Below, one piece after another: positions 42,805-47,920 of a stretch of DNA of 47,920 nt. The notes under the pieces are model-generated. The model saw only the letters and a list, made by a program, of their open reading frames with translations. It was not told the DNA's origin and did not search any database. The position numbers and the translations under genes are program-made. Source of the stretch: Deinococcus planocerae (lineage in GTDB: Bacteria > Deinococcota > Deinococci > Deinococcales > Deinococcaceae); NCBI RefSeq assembly GCF_002869765.1, contig NZ_PNOR01000032.1:1-47920 (forward strand), in the 5' to 3' direction. Each line of letters starts with the position of its first letter. Position 1 is the first letter of the stretch.

Positions 42805-44196
42805 CTACCCGACCAGAATGTCGCGCTCCGGCGGATACTGGACGCCCCGTGTCTGACTGCCCCGCAGGCTGAAGGAGGTGGCGAAGGTCAGGGGGCCGAT
42901 GCGCCCGAGGTACATCAGCACGCTCAGGATCACCAGACCGGGGTCGTTGATCAGGTGGGTGGTGTTCATGCTCAGGCCGACGGTGGCGGCGGCGCTCACC
43001 GTCTCGAACAGCAGGTGGGTGAAGCCGAGTCTCGGGTTGGTGGCGAGCATGGCGAAGAAGGCCGAGGCCACCATCAGCGTGTAGAGGGTGGTCACGGTCC
43101 CCGCCCGCACCAGGTTTTCCGGCTCCACCCGCCGCCCGAAGACGATCAGGTCGCCGCGCCCGCGCACCATGTTCCACGCGCTGCCCACCAGGATGGCGAG
43201 GGTGCTCGTCTTGATGCCGCCCCCCGTTGAGCCGCTGTTGGCCCCCACGAACATCAGGGCGATCAGCAGGAAGAGGCTCGCGCTCGTCATCGCGGAGATG
43301 TCCACCGTGGCAAAGCCCCCCGAGCGCGGCGTCACGCTCTGGAAGAAGGAGGCGAGGAGCTTGGTCCCGAGGTCGAGCGGCCCGAACGTCCGCGCGTTCG
43401 TCCACTCCAGCACGAGCAGGAGGACCATCCCCACGAGGAGCAGCACCCCGGTCGTCAGCAGGGTGAGCTTGGAGTACACCAGGAGACGGTTGCGCCGGGG
43501 ATTGAGCAGGTGGGTCACCGCGTTGAGCTGCACCAGGAAGCCCAGCCCCCCCAGGATGATCAGCGTGCTGACCGTGAGGCTCACGAGGGGGTCGCCCACG
43601 TACTGCCCCATCCCGCCCGGCACGACCACGAAGCCCGCGTTGTTGTAGGCACTCACCGCGTGGAAGACCGCCTGGTACAGCCCCTCGCCCCACCCGAACT
43701 GCGGCACGAAGCGCAGGGCGAGGAGCACGGCCCCCGCCCCCTCCGCCACGAAGGTGTACAGGAAGATGATGCGGATGAGGGACACCACCCCGCCCACGTC
43801 GAGCGCGTTGATCTGCTGGACGAGGTGCTGGCGCTCGGTGAAGTTCACCCGCCGCCCGGTCAGGAAGGCGAAGAGGGTCCCGAAGGTCAGGATGCCCAGC
43901 CCGCCGATCTGCGAGAGCACCAGGATGATGACCTGCCCGGCCCGCGTGAACGTCTCGCCCGTATCCGCCACGACCAGCCCGGTGATGCAGATGGCGCTCG
44001 TGGCCGTGAAGAGCCGGTCGATGGAGTTCAGCGCCGCGCCGGGGGCGGTCACGCCGGGGAGGTGCAGCAGCCCGGTCCCGAGCGCGATCCCCACGAGGTA
44101 CACCACGGCGATGAGCTGCGGCGGCGTGAAGCGCGACATCAGCGACCGCCGGGGCGGGCCGGACGGGCGCGGGGCTCGGGGAAAGGGAATCAGCAT
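42805..44196 (-). CDS. trkH: Trk/Ktr-type potassium transporter pore subunit, second copy
   Basis: A 463-residue membrane protein of the TrkH/KtrB family. It carries four M1-P-M2 repeats with selectivity-filter segments SAICITGLVV, SAYNNAGF, TPRSGGFATVD and SAAATVGLS, each keeping the filter Gly. It admits K+ with TrkA control. The start ATG 44196 lies 3 bases after the stop of the upstream trkH copy, implying coupling; ATG 44139 (MSRFTPPQL) is an alternative that starts closer to the first conserved segment. It is a paralogue of the neighbouring copy, with clear similarity along the whole length. Confidence 0.94.
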   Translation of the reverse strand: MLIPFPRAPRPSGPPRRSLMSRFTPPQLIAVVYLVGIALGTGLLHLPGVTAPGAALNSIDRLFTATSAICITGLVVADTGETFTRAGQVIILVLSQIGGLGILTFGTLFAFLTGRRVNFTERQHLVQQINALDVGGVVSLIRIIFLYTFVAEGAGAVLLALRFVPQFGWGEGLYQAVFHAVSAYNNAGFVVVPGGMGQYVGDPLVSLTVSTLIILGGLGFLVQLNAVTHLLNPRRNRLLVYSKLTLLTTGVLLLVGMVLLLVLEWTNARTFGPLDLGTKLLASFFQSVTPRSGGFATVDISAMTSASLFLLIALMFVGANSGSTGGGIKTSTLAILVGSAWNMVRGRGDLIVFGRRVEPENLVRAGTVTTLYTLMVASAFFAMLATNPRLGFTHLLFETVSAAATVGLSMNTTHLINDPGLVILSVLMYLGRIGPLTFATSFSLRGSQTRGVQYPPERDILVG

Positions 44197-44199
44197 GGG

Positions 44200-45597
44200 T
44201 TACCCGATCAGGATGTCCTTTTCCGCCGGGTACTTCACCAGGTCCTGCTCCCCCCGGCTGTTGAAGGCCACCGCGAAGGTCAGCGGCCCGATGCGCCCGA
44301 GGTACATCAGCCCGATCAGGACGATCTCCTGCGCCGGGTTGAGGAGCGGCGTGGCGTTCATGCTCAGGCCCACCGTGGCGAACGCACTCACCGCCTCGAA
44401 GAAGAGCTGCACGAAGAGGACGTTCGGGTTGGTGTTGAACACCAGCAGCAGGATGAACATGACGTTCACGAGCCCGATGCTCAGCAGCCCCACCGTCATC
44501 GCGCGGATCACCGTCTCGCGGTCGATGCGGCGGCTGAACAGCACGATCTCGCCCCGCCCGCGCACCATGCTCCACGCGGAGGCCATCATCACGTAGAAGG
44601 TGCTCGTCTTGATCCCGCCGCCCGTCGAGCCGGGATTCGCCCCGATGAACATCAGGATGATGGAGATAAAGAGGGTGGCGAGCCCCATCGCCCCGTAGTC
44701 GAGGGTGTTGAAGCCCGCCGTGCGCGTCACGACGCTCTGGAAAAAGGAGGCGAGCAGCTTGTCCTCCAGCCCCAGCGGCGCGAGCGTGCGCGGGTTGTTC
44801 CACTCCAGCCCCAGGTACGTCAGCGTGCCGATCAGGAGGAGCGCTCCCGTCATCGTCAGGGTCAATTTGCTGTGGACGAGCAGGCGGTTGCGCCGGCGGT
44901 CGAGGAGGTGCGCGACCACATTGAGCTGCACCAGAAAGCCCAGCCCGCCCAGGATGATGAGCCCCGCGGTGACCATGCTCACGAGGTCGTCGCGCACGAA
45001 GCGCAGGTAGTTGTCGCTGTAGAGCGCGAAGCCCGCGTTGTTGAAAGCACTCACCGAGTGGAAGACGGCGTAGAAAAGCCCCCGCCCCCACCCCTCCAGC
45101 GGCACGAAGCGCAGGGCGAGGAGCAGGGCGCCGACCCCCTCGATCACGAAGGTGTACAGGAAGATGTTGCGGATGAGCGGCACCACGTCCCCCGCGCTGA
45201 AGGCGCTGATCTGCTGGGCGAGCCGGATGCGCTCGCTGTAGTTCACCCGCCGCCGCGTGACGAGCGCGAACACGGTCCCGAAGGTGATGATGCCCAGCCC
45301 GCCGACCTGAATCAGGATCAGGATGATGACCTGCCCGAGGCGGTTGAAGTCGCGCCCCGGGTCGATGACGTTGAGCCCGGTCACGCACAGGGCGCTCGTG
45401 GCCGTGAAGAGGGCTTGCAGGAAAGTCACGTCGCGGCCCGGCCCGTGGGTGACCGGCAGGGTGAGCAGGACCGCCCCCACCAGGATCCCTACCGCGAACG
45501 AGAGCGCGATCAGTTGCGGCGGACTGACCCGCGAGAAGAGCCCTTTGCGGACGCGCGCCGCCGGGTCGGACGTTCGGGGGGGAGGGGAGAGTGCCAT
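44200..45597 (-). CDS. trkH: Trk/Ktr-type potassium transporter pore subunit, first copy
   Basis: A 465-residue TrkH/KtrB-type pore subunit, first gene of the trkH-trkH-trkA cluster. The four filter segments are SALCVTGLNV, SAFNNAGF, VTRTAGFNTLD and SAFATVGLS. The GSTGGGIKTSTF hinge region, identical in type in both copies, is conserved. ATG 45597 was chosen over an in-frame start at 45816, which would overlap the divergent methyltransferase gene. On the minus strand TAGAAT (plus 45611-45616) lies 13 bases upstream of the ATG, so this transcript would have a very short leader rather than none. Confidence 0.94.
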   Translation of the reverse strand: MALSPPPRTSDPAARVRKGLFSRVSPPQLIALSFAVGILVGAVLLTLPVTHGPGRDVTFLQALFTATSALCVTGLNVIDPGRDFNRLGQVIILILIQVGGLGIITFGTVFALVTRRRVNYSERIRLAQQISAFSAGDVVPLIRNIFLYTFVIEGVGALLLALRFVPLEGWGRGLFYAVFHSVSAFNNAGFALYSDNYLRFVRDDLVSMVTAGLIILGGLGFLVQLNVVAHLLDRRRNRLLVHSKLTLTMTGALLLIGTLTYLGLEWNNPRTLAPLGLEDKLLASFFQSVVTRTAGFNTLDYGAMGLATLFISIILMFIGANPGSTGGGIKTSTFYVMMASAWSMVRGRGEIVLFSRRIDRETVIRAMTVGLLSIGLVNVMFILLLVFNTNPNVLFVQLFFEAVSAFATVGLSMNATPLLNPAQEIVLIGLMYLGRIGPLTFAVAFNSRGEQDLVKYPAEKDILIG

Positions 45598-45649
45598 AGG
45601 GAAACGGGCGATTCTATCACCGGCCCCCCGCCCTCTATACTGCCCTGCT

Positions 45650-46723
45650 ATGCCGCGTTCCCCCCGCTCCGGAAGTGCCCGCCCCCACCGCCCGAAACGC
45701 CCGCAGGGAGACCACCGCGCCCGCCAGCCCGCCCACGAGTACGTCGCCGAGGCCCTGCCCGGTCTGGAGGAGGTCGCGGCGGCGGAACTGGGGGCCGTGC
45801 CCCTGGCGCGCGACATCCGCGGCCTGCGCTTCTGGTACCCCGGCGACCCCGAGCGCCTGACCCGGCTGCGCGGCCCGGTCGCCGTCTACCGGGTGCAGGC
45901 CTGGGACGTGCCCCGCCCGCGCGGCCTGCTGGGGCACCAGCAGTTCGGGGAGCTGACGGCCTACCTCGGCGAGGTCGTGCGCCTCGGCGGGCACCGCTCC
46001 TTCCGGCTGGCGGCGGCGGGGCGCGAGTCGAGCGTGATGGGGCGCATCGCGGACGAACTCCAGTCGGCCCTGGACCTCCCCTTCGACCCCGAGGAGGGCG
46101 AACTCCTGATCCGCCTGCGCCCCCAGGAGGACGGCCCCGGCTGGGAGGTCCTGGCGCGCATCACGCCCCGGCCCCTCTCCGCGCGCGCGTGGCGGGTGTG
46201 CAACCTGGGGGGCGGCCTGAACGCCACGGTCGCCTTCGCCCTGCACCGGCTCGCCGGGCAGCGTGAGGAGGACCGCATCTTCAACCCCATGAGCGGCAGC
46301 GGCACCCTGCTCGTCGAGCGGGCGCTGATGGGTCCCTCCGCCGCGATGGTGGGGGTGGACACCGACCCCCGCGCCGTCGAGTGCGCCCGCGCCAACCTTC
46401 AGGCCGCCGGGCGCGACGTGGAGGTCGCCCAGGTGGACGCCCTGCAAACGGGCCTCCCCGCCCGCTCCTTCGACCTGATCGTCTCCGACCTTCCCTGGGG
46501 CGACGCCATCGGCGACCACCGCGCCAACGCGGCCCTGTACCCCGCCTTCCTTCAGGAGATGCACCGCCTGTGCAGCCGCCACGGGCGCCTGGTGGTCCTC
46601 ACCCACGAGATTCGGCTGTTCGAGCGGCTTTTGCGCGAGCAAACCCATTGGCACGCCCGCGAGCTGTTCCAGGTGTACAGCGGCGGGCACCATCCGAAGG
46701 CGTACCTGCTGGGGAAGACCTAG
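45650..46723 (+). CDS. THUMP-type RNA methyltransferase (tRNA guanine-N2 methyltransferase-like)
   Basis: A 357-residue SAM-dependent methyltransferase. The N-terminal region (about 25-180) resembles the ferredoxin-like/THUMP part of TrmN/RlmKL relatives, starting YVAEALPGLEEVAAAELG. The catalytic domain has NATVAFALHRLAG, FNPMSGSGTLLVERAL (SAM motif I), VGVDTDPRAVECARANL, VSDLPWGDAIG (motif IV, usually NPPY/DLPYG) and a late GGHHPKAYLLG. It most likely methylates a guanine N2 in tRNA or rRNA, the target being unknown. TATACT (45636-45641) is 8 bases before the ATG. The first 25 residues are basic and Pro/Arg-rich. Confidence 0.85.
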   Translation: MPRSPRSGSARPHRPKRPQGDHRARQPAHEYVAEALPGLEEVAAAELGAVPLARDIRGLRFWYPGDPERLTRLRGPVAVYRVQAWDVPRPRGLLGHQQFGELTAYLGEVVRLGGHRSFRLAAAGRESSVMGRIADELQSALDLPFDPEEGELLIRLRPQEDGPGWEVLARITPRPLSARAWRVCNLGGGLNATVAFALHRLAGQREEDRIFNPMSGSGTLLVERALMGPSAAMVGVDTDPRAVECARANLQAAGRDVEVAQVDALQTGLPARSFDLIVSDLPWGDAIGDHRANAALYPAFLQEMHRLCSRHGRLVVLTHEIRLFERLLREQTHWHARELFQVYSGGHHPKAYLLGKT

Positions 46724-46730
46724 AAGAGAC

Positions 46731-47360
46731 TCACCCCTCCGCCCCCCTCAGCCCCGCGCTGAGGTCCATGCTGGGCACCCCGGGCGACACCCACGGGTTG
46801 CCCCGGATCAGGAAGCGCCACGGCAGGTTCTTCCCCGCCAGGATGCCGACCCGCGCCGTGACCTCCACCCGCTCGTCGGGCAGGGGCTCGCCGGGGAGGA
46901 GGTGCAGGGCAGGGCCGGTCACGGGCAGGCCCGCCACCGCCGCCGGGTCGAGGCCGAGGGCGTAGACGAGCTTGGCGGGCCCGTTCGTCAGGTCGCGCTC
47001 GCGGGTCACGGGGCGGTGAGTGAGCATGGTGCCCAGGCCCTCCAGCGGTTCCAGGGCGCGGATCAGGACGCTCGCCGAGACGCCTTCTTCGCGGCAGGCG
47101 ACCTGCAACAGCGGGTGCCCGTGCGCCGACCAGAAGAGCCAGTGGCCGGGCGCAATCGCCATCGCCACGGTGCGGACGAGGTGGAAGCGCCCGGCGGCGC
47201 AGGCGGGGTCGCGCGGGCAGTCGTACGCCTCGGCCTCCACCACCCGGCCCGCCAGCCGCTCGCCACCGGGCAGGACGCGGACGAGGGTCGCGCCGAGCAA
47301 TTCACGGGCGACGCGCGTGGGGTCGCGGTCGAAGAAGGCGGGGGGGAGGGGAGAAGTCAA
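46731..47360 (-). CDS. Mpg/AAG-family 3-methyladenine DNA glycosylase, divergent active site
   Basis: A 209-residue alkylpurine DNA glycosylase-like protein. Fold segments match the AAG family: FFDRDPTRVARELLGATLVR, GRVVEAEAYDCPRDPA with the catalytic Glu and the following Tyr, VLIRALEPLEGLGTM, RDLTNGPAKLVYALG and PWRFLIRGNPWVS. In the segment that usually reads YVYxxYGM, this protein has GHWLFWSAHGHPLL, and the His normally found after EAY...D is absent. The base-stacking pocket is thus changed. It starts at TTG 47360, with no ATG available in frame nearby. It ends 7 bases from the convergent methyltransferase gene. Confidence 0.82.
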   Translation of the reverse strand: MTSPLPPAFFDRDPTRVARELLGATLVRVLPGGERLAGRVVEAEAYDCPRDPACAAGRFHLVRTVAMAIAPGHWLFWSAHGHPLLQVACREEGVSASVLIRALEPLEGLGTMLTHRPVTRERDLTNGPAKLVYALGLDPAAVAGLPVTGPALHLLPGEPLPDERVEVTARVGILAGKNLPWRFLIRGNPWVSPGVPSMDLSAGLRGAEG

Positions 47361-47364
47361 AGGC

Positions 47365-47920
<556 letters not shown>

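Noticed and set aside
43510..46266. A 918-codon plus-strand ORF across the trkH genes
   Set aside because: Antisense to two clear transporter genes and running out of frame through the methyltransferase gene; the composition is that of a shadow frame.

Overview
The window looks like chromosomal DNA of a Deinococcus species. The sequence is very GC-rich. The gene set includes a bifunctional NadM-Nudix protein, an NadV-type NAD salvage enzyme, a B12-dependent ribonucleotide reductase carrying an intein, a RicT/PSP1 protein and an M29 aminopeptidase. At about half of the genes a TANNNT hexamer lies only 5-9 bases before the start codon, the leaderless-transcript signature described for Deinococcus. 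Genus assignment is inference; no search was run.

Layout. 1-3.6 kb: CHAD fragment, a PPP-type phosphatase with a DUF3006 partner, a Tat-exported metallophosphoesterase, then a BglII/BstYI-like restriction enzyme with an MT-A70 methyltransferase. 3.6-7.7 kb: GAF-HD-GYP phosphodiesterase, glyA and a K+/H+ antiporter on the minus strand. 7.7-12.5 kb: a promoter, leader ORF and attenuator ahead of pheS, then a GNAT gene and a DUF559 nuclease cassette that separates pheS from pheT. 12.5-20 kb: dual-Nudix protein, metY, two envelope/unknown proteins, and an NAD salvage cluster (GIY-YIG, nadV, nadM-Nudix). 20-30 kb: mgsA, PP2C phosphatase, RidA, RicT, tRNA-Pro, M29 peptidase, ROK kinase, thioesterase, an FtsB-like divisome protein, cutA, and a GGDEF protein whose 3' end is antisense to tRNA-Trp. 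30-38.9 kb: nth, an MFS transporter, a coiled-coil zinc-ribbon protein, nrdJ with a 482-residue intein, and directly behind nrdJ an AT-rich cassette with a DUF4062 protein. 38.9-47.9 kb: hpt, trpC, a beta-lactamase-fold hydrolase, a repeat-rich spacer, trkA with two tandem trkH genes, an RNA-type methyltransferase, a 3-methyladenine glycosylase, and a membrane-protein gene that runs off the right edge.

Most genes are housekeeping. c-di-GMP turnover is represented by one GGDEF protein and one HD-GYP protein. DNA repair is represented by nth and an Mpg-family glycosylase. Potassium handling is represented by a CPA antiporter and a Trk system. Accessory DNA is recognisable by lower GC content or selfish function: the restriction pair, GNAT, DUF559, GIY-YIG, intein and DUF4062 regions.

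The points most worth checking are: transcription attenuation in the pheS leader; the DUF4062 cassette translationally coupled to nrdJ; the DUF559 nuclease flanked by inverted copies of a dispersed repeat; the methyltransferase with APPW in place of DPPW; and the intein with an Arg-Gln C-terminus next to an apparent co-conversion tract.
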